Shown here piece by piece: positions 26,648 to 36,371 of a stretch of DNA of 44,350 bases; position 1 is the first letter of the stretch; each line of letters starts with the position of its first letter. A program made the position numbers and the translations under genes. The stretch covers positions 1-44,350 of the forward strand of contig CAJQQH010000120.1 in NCBI GenBank assembly GCA_905480405.1, given 5' to 3'. Under the pieces are notes generated by a model that searched no databases, was not told the DNA's origin, and worked only from the letters and a program-made list of their open reading frames with translations. The stretch comes from an uncultured Polaribacter sp. Lineage in GTDB: Bacteria; Bacteroidota; Bacteroidia; Flavobacteriales; Flavobacteriaceae.

Positions 26648-27988
26648 ATGATAGATTTTTCATTAATTTCTGCCGTATTTATTGGTATCATAATTTTACT
26701 TTTTTTAATCTTAAAATTAAAAATACCTGCATTTATAGCTTTATTAATTGCTAGTATTTCTGTTGGTATATTTTCTGGAATGAACCCATTAGATATTATA
26801 AATACCATAAAAGATGGTATGGGAAATACATTAGGTTTTGTAGCAACAGTTGTTGGTTTAGGAGCCATGTTTGGTGCAATTTTAGAGCATTCTGGAGGCG
26901 CAGAAGCATTAGCAAATTATCTATTACATAAATTCGGCGAAAAAAATGCCTCTTGGGCATTAATGATTACAGGTTTTTTTATTGCGATTCCTGTTTTTTT
27001 TGATGTTGCTTTTATTATTTTAGTGCCTTTAATTTATTCTTTACAGCGTAAAACTAAAAAATCTTTACTGCTGTATGCTATTCCATTATTAGCAGGTTTA
27101 GCAATTACGCATTCATTTATTCCGCCAACACCAGGACCGGTTGCTGTTGCTGATATTTTAAAAGCAGATTTAGGTTGGGTTATTCTATTTGGTTTTATTG
27201 TTGGAATTCCTTCTGCAATTGTTAGTGGTCCTTTATTTGCAAAATATATTTCCAAAAAAATATTTGTTGAAGCGCCCAAACTTATTGAAAAACAAACTCA
27301 TGAAAATTATCCTGCAGTAGGACTAATATTAGCTATTATAGGAATTCCGATTGTTTTAATCGTTAGTAATACTGTTTTAAATAGTCCTTTATTTGATGAA
27401 GGTACAATTTCGAAGAATATTAAAAATTGGTTGCAAATGATTGGACATCCTTTTACTGCATTAATCATTGCTAACTTAATTGCTTGGTATTTATTAGGTA
27501 TTAAAAGAGGTTATAAAAAAGAAAACTTATTAAAAATAACCACTAAATCTATGGAAGCTGCGGGTATAATAATATTGCTTACAGGAGCCGGAGGTGTTTT
27601 TAAACAAGTTTTAATTGATACTGGAACGGGTACAATGTTAGCTAATTATTTTGCAGATAAAGGCATAAGTATTCTTATTTTTTCATTTTTAGCAGCAGTA
27701 GTTGTAAGAGTTTTACAGGGTTCTGCAACAGTAGCAATGATAACTGCTGCAGGTATTACAGCGCCTTTATTAGCAGCAGATGTAACAGAAATAGATAAAG
27801 CCCTTTTAGTTATTGCAATTGCATCAGGAGCTTCTATTATGTCTCATGTAAATGATAGTGGCTTCTGGTTGGTAAGTAAGTATTTAAATATTGATGAAAA
27901 GCAAACTTTTAAAAGTTGGTCTGTAATGACAACACTACTTTCTCTTGTTGGTTTTACAACTGTTATGATACTTTCATTTATATTTTAA
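26648..27988 (+). CDS. GntP-family gluconate permease
   Basis: GntP permeases import gluconate and related aldonates or hydroxy acids with protons. The 446 residues form about 12-14 membrane helices, with family stretches such as FFIAIPVFFDVAFIILVPLIYSL, HSFIPPTPGPVAVADILKADLG, RVLQGSATVAMITAAG and SHVNDSGFWLVSKY. It lies 4 bp after the second GH3 in one operon with the lactonase, so gluconate from lactone hydrolysis is the natural guess. No gluconate kinase or glucose dehydrogenase is in the window. Its stop codon shares TTAA with the stop of the convergent FG-GAP gene. Confidence 0.93.
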   Translation: MIDFSLISAVFIGIIILLFLILKLKIPAFIALLIASISVGIFSGMNPLDIINTIKDGMGNTLGFVATVVGLGAMFGAILEHSGGAEALANYLLHKFGEKNASWALMITGFFIAIPVFFDVAFIILVPLIYSLQRKTKKSLLLYAIPLLAGLAITHSFIPPTPGPVAVADILKADLGWVILFGFIVGIPSAIVSGPLFAKYISKKIFVEAPKLIEKQTHENYPAVGLILAIIGIPIVLIVSNTVLNSPLFDEGTISKNIKNWLQMIGHPFTALIIANLIAWYLLGIKRGYKKENLLKITTKSMEAAGIIILLTGAGGVFKQVLIDTGTGTMLANYFADKGISILIFSFLAAVVVRVLQGSATVAMITAAGITAPLLAADVTEIDKALLVIAIASGASIMSHVNDSGFWLVSKYLNIDEKQTFKSWSVMTTLLSLVGFTTVMILSFIF

Positions 27989-30900
27989 TTATTGATTTTT
28001 AAATACTGAACTTCATTATTATTTTTACCAATGATGATGAATTTCTCCTTATTAATAGTTATTTCAGACATTTCTTTTACATCGCCAGAAGTATAAAAAC
28101 CACTTTCTAAAACAGATGTTGCTTTAAAACTTCCGTTACCCTTTCCTTTTAAAAACAAACCATAACTAGCATCATTTCTTGGTGTTTCTACTTCAGAGTT
28201 ATGTAAATTTCCTGCTATTAGTGCATCTAAATTTCCATCTTTATCATAATCATTCACCAATATTTTTTGGATGCTAGAAAACTGTGCTTCCACAGGTAAT
28301 TGGTGTGTTTTAAAAGAGTCTCCTTTGTTTTCTATATAAATACTAGCAAAAGATTTTACTTGATAATGTAATGCGCTTTCTAAATTTTTCTTTCCATAAA
28401 CATCAATAAGAGTTGCTTCAGAAAATCCTTCGTAATTTTTAAATTTATTCTTAATTCCTGGTATTTGTTGAGACGAACATTCTCTTCCACGAAGTGGATA
28501 TTGTTTACCATCATTGTAATAACTTAATACAATATCGCTTTTGTTATTTTTATCAAAATCATTTACATAAATATCAAACGTTTCATTTTCTGTGGCTTTA
28601 TACTTGTAGTTTAAACCGTTGTTTCCTATAATGTAATCGATATCTCCATCATTATCAAAATCACCTTGATTAATACTCCACCACCAGCCAGTTGTGTCTT
28701 TTGTTAATCCCATTTTTTCTGATACATCTTCAAAAACACCTTTATTGTTCTTAAAAATTTTGATAGACATCCATTCTCCAACAATAATAATGTCTTGCCA
28801 AGAATCATTATTAAAATCTGTAATAACAGCACTTGTTGCCATTCCTAAATTAGAAAATAATGTTGTGTTTGTGTTTTCAAATTTTACATTTTTTACACTA
28901 GAATTATTTTTTAATAAATAACTTGTTGCGGCCAAAGGGTATTTACCAGAAACTTGTCTTCCTAAAACCAAAACATCTTGTTTACCATCTTTATTATAAT
29001 CTAATTGATAAGCTTTAGATCCACTTTCTGTAAGTTTTGGTAAAGCATTTACTGATTTTTCATAACCACCTTTACCATCATTTATATACAGTCTATCTTG
29101 TAACATTGATGAGTTTTGAGCATACTCATAACCTCCACTAACAACATATAAATCTTGATCTCCATCAGAATCTACGTCAAGAAACAACGATCCTAAATCT
29201 TCTGATAATTTATCTTTTTCTATAGACGGAATATCAGCTTTTATAAAATTACCTTTTTCTTGAAAATATAAGTGCGATGATACACCAAAAGAACCTCCAA
29301 TATAATAATCTTCTAAACCATCATTATTAACATCTGTAACAGCTAAAGTAGGTCCTAAAGTAGACATTTTATGAGGTAATAAAACTTGTTTTTCAAAATC
29401 GTTAAAAACGTTTTCTTTGTGTTTTGGTTGTAATAAACTATTAACTTCTGTAAATAAGGTTTTACTTTTAGTTGTCTCTTTTTTAGTTTTGTTTAATTCT
29501 GAATCTACATAATTAATGGTTAATAATTGATTGGAATCAACATTTTTTAAAGTTTGAGTATTACCATTTTGCCAAATAATTTTTAAACTGTCAACCTTTT
29601 TTTCTTTATGTAAACCAAAATGAATTTCTGGTGCAACCGAAGATTGAAAACCTCTTGTTAAGGTTAGTTCTTGCATTTGTTTTTTATCAGCAATAAAAGC
29701 ATAAACCCTTGTTCCTAAACCAAATTTATTATTAGAAACTCCATTAAACCTAATTTTTAGGTAGTTTGATTTTTCTGAACTATGATTATTAAAAATAGTT
29801 GCTTTTTCATCAATATTATTTACAATTATTTCTAAATCGCCATCATTATCTAAATCTGCATAAGCAGCTCCGTTAGAAAAACCTTTATGTTCTAACCCCC
29901 ATTTTTTACCAACGTTTTTAAAATCTAAATTCCCTTGATTTTTAAACATAAAATTGTCTATTTTTTCACTAGGAATCATTTTTGTTTTTTCTAAGGTCGA
30001 ATATTTATCAAATTCTTTTTTACCTATTTTATTAAAAAAATCTTTGTTATTTACTTCTCTTCTTGTTCCGTTTGTTACGTACAAATCTTTAAAACCATCA
30101 TTATCAAAATCTGCAAATATAGGTCCCCAACTCCAATCTGTAGAAGACATACCTGTTAATCTAGAAATATTAGAAAATTTAGGAACGCCATCTTTTACCA
30201 ATCCTGAATTTAATTGTAAAGAATTACTCATGTATTGATAATGAAAACCATAAAAAACAGTCTCAAAAAACAATTTAGGATTCATACTTGCCATATTTGC
30301 TTTTTGACGACGGTTATTATTAGATTCCATATCTACTTGAAAAATATCTAAAAATCCATCATTATTAATATCCGAAATGTCTATTCCCATTCCGTAAAAA
30401 GAAGTTTGAGAAGTTGCATCTTTTACAACTTCTTTAAAAGTACCATCTTGGTTATTTATATATAAAAAATCGGGTATACTATAATCATTAGAAACATATA
30501 AATCTTGCCAACCATCGTTATTTATATCTGATGCTGTAATACCTAAAGAAAAACTATAATTTTTTACGCCTGCTATTTCCGTTACATTCGTAAAACTATC
30601 GCCATCATTTCTAAACAGTTTATCTGTTTCTGCATCAGAAACATTTTTCATTCTATTTTTAAAAATCATATTTGACGTAGATGGATGTGCAATAGGATAA
30701 TTTGCAATATATAGGTCTAAATCTCCATCATTATCATAATCGAAAAAAGTTGATTGTACAGAGTTTGCATTGTCATCAATATGATATTCTTTCGCTTTTT
30801 CTGTAAACGTATTATTTTTATTATTTATAAAAAGTTGATTGTTTTTTATTCCTTTTTTTCCAGCAACAGCACAATAAATATCTAAATAACCATCATTGTT

Positions 30901-31272
30901 AACATCTGCCATTGTTACTCCTGTATACCATCTATTATCTCCAGAAATATTTGCTTTTTCTGTAATATCTTCAAACTGTAAATTGCCCTTATTTAAATAC
31001 AACTTATTACTAACTTGGTTACCTGTAAAGAAAATATCTACTAATCCATCGTTATTAATATCGCCAACGGAAACACCACCACCCATATAAATAGATGTGT
31101 ATTTAAAATAGTTTAAAGAATCTGTTTCTTTAAGATTATTACTAAATAAAACATTTGTTTCTTCAGATTTTAACTTCGAAAAAACAGTAGTATCGTCTAA
31201 CTGTTTTTCAACTGAATTACAACCAACAATAATTAATAAAACTAATAATTTAAAACTTTTTTGAAGCATCAT
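27985..31272 (-). CDS. FG-GAP/VCBS repeat lipoprotein with ASPIC/UnbV domain
   Basis: A large secreted lipoprotein of unknown biochemical role, related to CRTAC1-type propellers. I place the start at the ATG at 31272 (or 31269), because the longer frame opens at a TTG inside a terminator hairpin and would encode residues that ruin the signal peptide. From the ATG the start reads MMLQKSFKLLVLLIIVGC, a clean lipobox. About 14 DxDNDGxxDhh calcium-loop repeats run along the chain (for example DINNDGLVDIF, DYDNDGDLDLY, DVDSDGDQDLY), building two propellers. An ASPIC/UnbV segment lies between (around residues 510-590, FGLGTRVYAF to VDSLKIIWQNG). It follows SusD, where a surface glycan-binding protein is normally encoded. 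Confidence 0.88.
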   Translation of the reverse strand: MMLQKSFKLLVLLIIVGCNSVEKQLDDTTVFSKLKSEETNVLFSNNLKETDSLNYFKYTSIYMGGGVSVGDINNDGLVDIFFTGNQVSNKLYLNKGNLQFEDITEKANISGDNRWYTGVTMADVNNDGYLDIYCAVAGKKGIKNNQLFINNKNNTFTEKAKEYHIDDNANSVQSTFFDYDNDGDLDLYIANYPIAHPSTSNMIFKNRMKNVSDAETDKLFRNDGDSFTNVTEIAGVKNYSFSLGITASDINNDGWQDLYVSNDYSIPDFLYINNQDGTFKEVVKDATSQTSFYGMGIDISDINNDGFLDIFQVDMESNNNRRQKANMASMNPKLFFETVFYGFHYQYMSNSLQLNSGLVKDGVPKFSNISRLTGMSSTDWSWGPIFADFDNDGFKDLYVTNGTRREVNNKDFFNKIGKKEFDKYSTLEKTKMIPSEKIDNFMFKNQGNLDFKNVGKKWGLEHKGFSNGAAYADLDNDGDLEIIVNNIDEKATIFNNHSSEKSNYLKIRFNGVSNNKFGLGTRVYAFIADKKQMQELTLTRGFQSSVAPEIHFGLHKEKKVDSLKIIWQNGNTQTLKNVDSNQLLTINYVDSELNKTKKETTKSKTLFTEVNSLLQPKHKENVFNDFEKQVLLPHKMSTLGPTLAVTDVNNDGLEDYYIGGSFGVSSHLYFQEKGNFIKADIPSIEKDKLSEDLGSLFLDVDSDGDQDLYVVSGGYEYAQNSSMLQDRLYINDGKGGYEKSVNALPKLTESGSKAYQLDYNKDGKQDVLVLGRQVSGKYPLAATSYLLKNNSSVKNVKFENTNTTLFSNLGMATSAVITDFNNDSWQDIIIVGEWMSIKIFKNNKGVFEDVSEKMGLTKDTTGWWWSINQGDFDNDGDIDYIIGNNGLNYKYKATENETFDIYVNDFDKNNKSDIVLSYYNDGKQYPLRGRECSSQQIPGIKNKFKNYEGFSEATLIDVYGKKNLESALHYQVKSFASIYIENKGDSFKTHQLPVEAQFSSIQKILVNDYDKDGNLDALIAGNLHNSEVETPRNDASYGLFLKGKGNGSFKATSVLESGFYTSGDVKEMSEITINKEKFIIIGKNNNEVQYLKINN

Positions 31273-31299
31273 TTTAAGTATATAATAACAAATATAAAA

Positions 31300-31332
31300 A
31301 AAGCAGCATCCCAATTTTTGGTATGCTGCTTT
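31300..31332 (-). terminator. Intrinsic terminator between susD-like and FG-GAP genes
   Basis: AAAGCAGCAT (31300-31309) and ATGCTGCTTT (31323-31332) are exact complements with further CC/GG pairs inside. On the minus strand a T run (31302-31296) follows. It lies about 37 bp after the SusD stop and ends about 28 bp before the FG-GAP ATG. Read-through would set a lower level of the FG-GAP protein than of SusC/SusD. Confidence 0.85.
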
Positions 31333-31368
31333 ATATTCAAAAAACTACATGAAAAAATATCTTATAAA

Positions 31369-32910
31369 TTAATATCCAGGATTTTGATCTGCGATAGTTA
31401 ACTCACTGTTTTTATCAATTTCTGTAATAGGAATTGGAAATAAATCATTCGTAGAAGAATAACCTGTTCCAGCTAATTCAGAACTTGCTTTACCCCATCT
31501 TACTAGATCCCAAAAACGTTGACCTTCATGAGCTAATTCTAAGAATTTTTCATTTACAACTGCTTCAAATAAAGCATTCCCACTTAAAGAAGTTGAAACA
31601 TCTGCTAAACCAGCTCTAGATCTTACTTTATTTAATTCTGCTCTTGCAGCTGCATCTTGACCTCCTTTATTATATGCTTCTGCAGCCAATAATAAAACCT
31701 CTGCATATCTAAACAATCTAAAGTTAGTACTATAGTTTAATTCTTTTACACCATCTGTACTAGAATCATCTGGGTTTGTAGCATATTTAATTCTTATTGC
31801 TCCTTCATAATCCCAAATTGCGCCACCAGAAGCCGCAGAAGGATCTACAGAACCACCACCAGCAATTAATTCTGCTTCTGTCATTAATGTAGCTGCTTTT
31901 CTGTTAACATCACCCGCATTTTCAAAAGCTGTTACTAACTTACCTGTTGGTAAATTAAAGCCCCATCCATTAATTAAACCTGTACCTGTAAGATCGAAAA
32001 TACCATCTCCTCTTGGGCCCATTAATTGTATATGTAAATTACTCTCATTTCTACCTCCCCAAGCAATGTTACCCCAATCTCTAGATGTAGTTGAAACATA
32101 ACCGATTTCAAATAACGATTCTTTTCCAAATTCATTATTAATACTCCAAACATCTACAGAATTTGCTTCTAAATCATGAGCTGTATTAGAAATTACACTT
32201 TGAAAATAAGGAATTGCTTCTGTATGTTTTTCTTGAAAAACTAATACTTTACCCATTAAAGCTTGTGCAGCTCCTTTTGAAACTCTAAAGTTATCTGATA
32301 ATGCCCCTTTTTCTGGTAAAGACGCTATTGCATCTGCTAAGTCTAGTTCTATTTGCGTATAAACAGCCTCTCTAGAAGATTTAACTATTCCAAATTCTGC
32401 AGCACTTGTAGGTACTGTTAAACGCAACGGAATATCACCAAACATAGTAGTTAATTCAAAATAAGACCAAGCTCTTAAAAATTTAGCTTCTGCTAATGCA
32501 GTTTCTTTATTACCTAAGTTAGAATCTTTTATGTTTTCTATTACTAAATTTGATAATGAAATTGTTCTATAAAAGTGATCCCAAACACTAGCAATTGAAA
32601 CATTTGATGAAGATACGTTTGCATAATCATCTATGTTTTGTAATTGACCTTGATCTTCTGAGTTTCCACCTGCAGCATTTGCATCATCTCCAGGCAATAA
32701 TTTAACTAAAAAAGCACTATGCCAATCTCTACCGTAATTAAGCTGCATTAAATCGTATATTCCAATAATTGCCGATTCTACATTCTCTTCTTTAAGAAAA
32801 AAGGTTTCTAAATCTTCTACGTTAAGTCTCGGGTTTTCTGTAAAGTCTTCGCTACAAGAGAATACTCCTAGAAAAAGAACTACAACAGCTGTTAATATTG
32901 TTTTTTTCAT
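31369..32910 (-). CDS. SusD-like outer-membrane glycan-binding lipoprotein
   Basis: SusD proteins are surface lipoproteins that bind glycan and act as the lid of the SusC pore. The 513 residues start with a signal ending at C19 (FLGVFSC), followed by SEDF, an acidic +2/+3 run that favours surface export in Bacteroidetes. TPR-like helices follow (KFLRAWSYFELTTMFGDIPL about 140-160, SKGAAQALMGKVLVFQEK). The C-terminal RagB/SusD part holds NFRLFRYAEVLLLAAEAYN and LAHEGQRFWDLVRWGKA. It starts 23 bp after SusC. A strong terminator follows it. Confidence 0.96.
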   Translation of the reverse strand: MKKTILTAVVVLFLGVFSCSEDFTENPRLNVEDLETFFLKEENVESAIIGIYDLMQLNYGRDWHSAFLVKLLPGDDANAAGGNSEDQGQLQNIDDYANVSSSNVSIASVWDHFYRTISLSNLVIENIKDSNLGNKETALAEAKFLRAWSYFELTTMFGDIPLRLTVPTSAAEFGIVKSSREAVYTQIELDLADAIASLPEKGALSDNFRVSKGAAQALMGKVLVFQEKHTEAIPYFQSVISNTAHDLEANSVDVWSINNEFGKESLFEIGYVSTTSRDWGNIAWGGRNESNLHIQLMGPRGDGIFDLTGTGLINGWGFNLPTGKLVTAFENAGDVNRKAATLMTEAELIAGGGSVDPSAASGGAIWDYEGAIRIKYATNPDDSSTDGVKELNYSTNFRLFRYAEVLLLAAEAYNKGGQDAAARAELNKVRSRAGLADVSTSLSGNALFEAVVNEKFLELAHEGQRFWDLVRWGKASSELAGTGYSSTNDLFPIPITEIDKNSELTIADQNPGY

Positions 32911-32933
32911 AATATATATTATTTGTTAGTTTA

Positions 32934-35900
32934 TTAAAAGTCTAAAGAAAGTCCGAAAACTGCTTTTGCAGCTGTTGGGTAAAACCCTCTGTCTACACCA
33001 ATAGAATTAAATCCAAAGTTACCTATTTCTGGATCTAAACCTTTATACCCTGTAAAAGTAAAAAAATCATCTAAAGACACATACATTCTTAAGTTTTTAG
33101 CCTTTATTTTTTTAGAAATGTGTTCTGGTAAAGTATATCCAAATTGAATTTGTTTAATTCTCATAAATGAACCATCTTCAACCATTAAATCTGTTTGGTA
33201 AGAACCAATTACACTTGCTGCACCTGGATATGTAGCAATATCACCTGGTTTTTGCCATCTCTCATTAAAAAAGTGTACAGGTTTATTAGTTATTGCTCTA
33301 GATGGTTGGTGATATGTTGAAATTATATCATTACCAATAGTACCTTGAAACTGTAAATTAAAGTCGAAAGCTTTATAACCTAGGCTAATATTACCACCAA
33401 ATAAAATATCTGGATGTGGAGAACCAATATTTGTTTTATCTGCATTTGTAATACCAGCGACTCCATCTGTATCAACAATAATAACTTCTCCCGTAGCAGC
33501 ATCTATACCATTCGTTTGGTAACCATAAAAATACCAAGAAGGTTGTCCTTCTGTAAATCTTGTAATTCCGTCTGAATTTTGAGGTGCACCAGCTCCAGTA
33601 AGAGAAGTACCTTCTGGTACAAAAAGAATTTCTGTTACTTCATTTTTTAATGTAGATAGGTTTGCATTAATGTTATATCTCAGACCACTTTCTGTAGTAT
33701 CTCCATAACCTAATTCGAATTCGAAACCTTTATTTTCGATTGTACCAGAATTAAATTCATTAGAAACGAAACCGGCAGAACCAGGAGTAATTAAAGTACC
33801 ATCATTTACAATTGCATCTCTTGTAGTTTTCTTATAATAATCTATAGAAAAGTTTAATTTACGGTCAAACGCTCTTAAATCTACACCTAAATCTAATTGC
33901 TCTGAAGTTTCCCAAACTAAATTTAAGTTTGAATACCCAGTAATTTGAGCTCCTGTACTTCCTAAATAATTTATTGATTGCCCGTTAATTATAGAAGTAA
34001 TGTATGTTTTATCTGAGTTACCATTTAAGTTACTTCTACTTCCGTTTTGCCCCCAACTTGCTCTTAGTTTTAAATAATCAATTTTAGATTCTTGGTTCCA
34101 GAAATCTTCTTTAGAAGCTACCCAACCTGCAGAAAATGCTGGAAAAGTACCAGCTTTATTTGCTGTTGGAAATTTGTCTGATTTATCTCTTCTTAATGAA
34201 GCTTCAAATAAATATTTACCAGCATAATCATATGAAAATCTACCAAACATAGAAACCATATTATCTGGGGAAGGATCTATTAAATTTGTTTGAGTATTAA
34301 AATCTGGCAACTCAAAATCAAAACCTGTAAAATTTGCAATAGAAGCAGAACCACTTCTAGAAATTGGAGTTTTAACTCTTGTGTTTTCTGCAGAATATCC
34401 TGCTAATAATTTAAAATTATGATTATTTACATTTTTTTCATAAGAAGCAAAATTTTCCCATAACCATCTCTTAGATTCTACAACGTTTTGAGAACCCGTA
34501 TATGCTGTATTTGCAGCTTCTGAAGTAACGTAGTATGGATTAATTGTAGTTCTTGTATCCCATTCATTTTCATCATAACCTAATCTAGAAGTAAATGAAA
34601 AACCTTCAAAAGGTTTAAATTTTAAATAAGCAGATGTTAAAAATTGGTAAGAATCTACTGTTGTTTTATTAATACTATTAGCATAAGCTACAGGGTTTAT
34701 TACTTCTCCTGTAGAATAACTTGGATAACCATATACATTACCATTACTATCTGTTAATAACGGAACCCCATTTGCAGTTGCATTATCTATAACAGATTGT
34801 GGTACTTGCCCATCTGCATATGTAACAGGTGTTAAAGGATCTAAAACGAGTGCATTTTGCACAACACCTCTTGTATCGCTATTTTCTGGAATTCCACTTT
34901 TATCTGAAGAAGAGTATGTAGTATTTACACCTACTTCTAACCATTTAGCTACATCTGCTTTTAAATTTACTCTAAATGTAGATCTTTTAAAAGAAGTGTT
35001 TCCTCCTGTAATAATTCCATCTTGATCTAAATGAGAAGCAGACGTGTAGTAAGAAAATTTATCTGTACCTCCAGATAAATTAATATCATTTCTATGCATT
35101 ACCGCAGTAGAGAACGTTTCATCTATCCAATTAGTGTCATATCCATTATCTACAACACTAGAAATACCAGCTTCATTCATATAAGTAACAAATTGAGAAG
35201 CGTTCATTAACTCCATATCTGTTTTTAAAGATTGAAAACCAAATTGAGAATTATAAGAAATTTGTAATTCTCCTTTTTTACCTCTTTTTGTTGTAATAAT
35301 TACAACTCCATTTGCACCTTCTGTTCCATAAATAGCAGCTGAGGCAGCATCTTTTAATATTTCTATATTAGAAATATCCGATGGTGCAATATCTGCAATA
35401 GAAGAAGCTTTCATTCCGTCTACAATAAATAAAGGATCTGAATTTCCACTAGAACCAGCACCACGTATTCTAATTTTTGCACCAGAACCAGGTGAACCTG
35501 AAGAAGAAGATACTGTAACACCAGATGTTCTTCCTTGTAAAACAGCTTCTACTCTTTGGTTAGATGTACTCTTAATTTGCTCTGAGTCTATACTAGAAAT
35601 AGCTCCAGTAACTAAGCTTTTTTTCTTGCTACCATAACCTACAACAACAATTTCTTCTAAAGATTCTGCGTTTTCTTCTAAAACAATATCAACTCTTGTT
35701 TTGTTTCCTACTAAAACAGTTTTAGTATTCATACCTAAGTAAGAAAAAACTAACTCGTTGCTTGAAGAAACATTAGAAATTGAATAGTTACCATCAAAAT
35801 CTGTTTCAACACCCGTCGTTGTTCCTTTAATAACAACCGATACTCCTGGTAAGCTACTTCCCGTAGCGTCTTTTACTAAACCAGTAATTGTTTTGCTCTG

Positions 35901-35966
35901 TGAAAAGACATTTTGCATGCATAATAGTAGACATGCAATAATCGTGACTTTAAATTTTATCATCAT
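32934..35966 (-). CDS. SusC-like TonB-dependent outer-membrane transporter
   Basis: Active oligosaccharide importer of the outer membrane, working with SusD. The 1010 residues have a signal peptide (to about 25, VFSQS), a carboxypeptidase-regulatory-like domain (about 26-105, ITGLVKDATGSSLPGVSVVIKG), the TonB-box region EEIVVVGYG, a plug (about 112-230, with IRIRGAGS and DAASAAIYGTEGANGVVIITTKRG), and a 22-strand barrel ending in LSLDF. The length is normal for SusC. Either of the first two Met codons may be the start. A 405-bp upstream region carries a promoter box inside an inverted repeat and phased direct repeats, likely read by the adjacent hybrid regulator. Confidence 0.96.
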   Translation of the reverse strand: MMIKFKVTIIACLLLCMQNVFSQSKTITGLVKDATGSSLPGVSVVIKGTTTGVETDFDGNYSISNVSSSNELVFSYLGMNTKTVLVGNKTRVDIVLEENAESLEEIVVVGYGSKKKSLVTGAISSIDSEQIKSTSNQRVEAVLQGRTSGVTVSSSSGSPGSGAKIRIRGAGSSGNSDPLFIVDGMKASSIADIAPSDISNIEILKDAASAAIYGTEGANGVVIITTKRGKKGELQISYNSQFGFQSLKTDMELMNASQFVTYMNEAGISSVVDNGYDTNWIDETFSTAVMHRNDINLSGGTDKFSYYTSASHLDQDGIITGGNTSFKRSTFRVNLKADVAKWLEVGVNTTYSSSDKSGIPENSDTRGVVQNALVLDPLTPVTYADGQVPQSVIDNATANGVPLLTDSNGNVYGYPSYSTGEVINPVAYANSINKTTVDSYQFLTSAYLKFKPFEGFSFTSRLGYDENEWDTRTTINPYYVTSEAANTAYTGSQNVVESKRWLWENFASYEKNVNNHNFKLLAGYSAENTRVKTPISRSGSASIANFTGFDFELPDFNTQTNLIDPSPDNMVSMFGRFSYDYAGKYLFEASLRRDKSDKFPTANKAGTFPAFSAGWVASKEDFWNQESKIDYLKLRASWGQNGSRSNLNGNSDKTYITSIINGQSINYLGSTGAQITGYSNLNLVWETSEQLDLGVDLRAFDRKLNFSIDYYKKTTRDAIVNDGTLITPGSAGFVSNEFNSGTIENKGFEFELGYGDTTESGLRYNINANLSTLKNEVTEILFVPEGTSLTGAGAPQNSDGITRFTEGQPSWYFYGYQTNGIDAATGEVIIVDTDGVAGITNADKTNIGSPHPDILFGGNISLGYKAFDFNLQFQGTIGNDIISTYHQPSRAITNKPVHFFNERWQKPGDIATYPGAASVIGSYQTDLMVEDGSFMRIKQIQFGYTLPEHISKKIKAKNLRMYVSLDDFFTFTGYKGLDPEIGNFGFNSIGVDRGFYPTAAKAVFGLSLDF

Positions 35967-36371
35967 TCTTATTAATTGGTTAATTAAAAATATTTTTCGT
36001 TAACAATTATTTGATACAAAACACTTATTTAAATATTATTAAAAATTAATACTAGCAGAAATACCATAAGTACAACTATTAGTAATTCATAAAATAATTT
36101 TTTAGTTAAGTCTTTTTGTTTCATATGCATTGTTGTACTTTCCAAATGTATTACAACACCTTAATTTTGTTTGTCACAAAAAAAACAGATATTAGCCCGA
36201 TTGTAGCTAATTAACATAAAATTAACATCAATGCTACATTTAATTCATTGTGCGCAACAATTGTTTTAGCACTTGTTTTCCTTATATTATATAGTATTTT
36301 ATCATTTTTATTAAACAAAACCTACATAATAGGTGAATTTAAGCTTAATTGTAGATGAAGATAATTGCTCC
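35967..36371 (-). promoter_or_regulatory. SusC upstream control region
   Basis: On the minus strand a -7 box TACATTTG (36150-36143) lies in the loop of a perfect inverted repeat, TGTTGTA (36131-36137) / TACAACA (36152-36158). A TTG-type -33 is 26 bp away, longer than usual, so an activator may be needed. Upstream are two AATTAACAT copies (36209-36217 and 36220-36228), one helical turn apart, framed by TGTAGC (36202-36207) and GCTACA (36233-36238), then the palindrome AACAATTGTT (36256-36265). The leader to SusC would be about 170 nt. Confidence 0.55.
36320..36334 (-). terminator. Weak terminator after HTCS gene
   Basis: ACCTA (36320-36324) and TAGGT (36330-36334) pair around a 5-nt loop, with a T-rich stretch following on the minus strand. 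It lies about 38 bp after the HTCS stop. The 5-bp stem makes it only tentative. Confidence 0.4.

Noticed and set aside
31273..31314. Fourteen extra N-terminal codons of the FG-GAP gene, from a TTG start
   Set aside because: The TTG and the next codons lie in the stem and T run of a strong terminator, and the added residues would spoil the lipoprotein signal. The ATG at 31272 is preferred.
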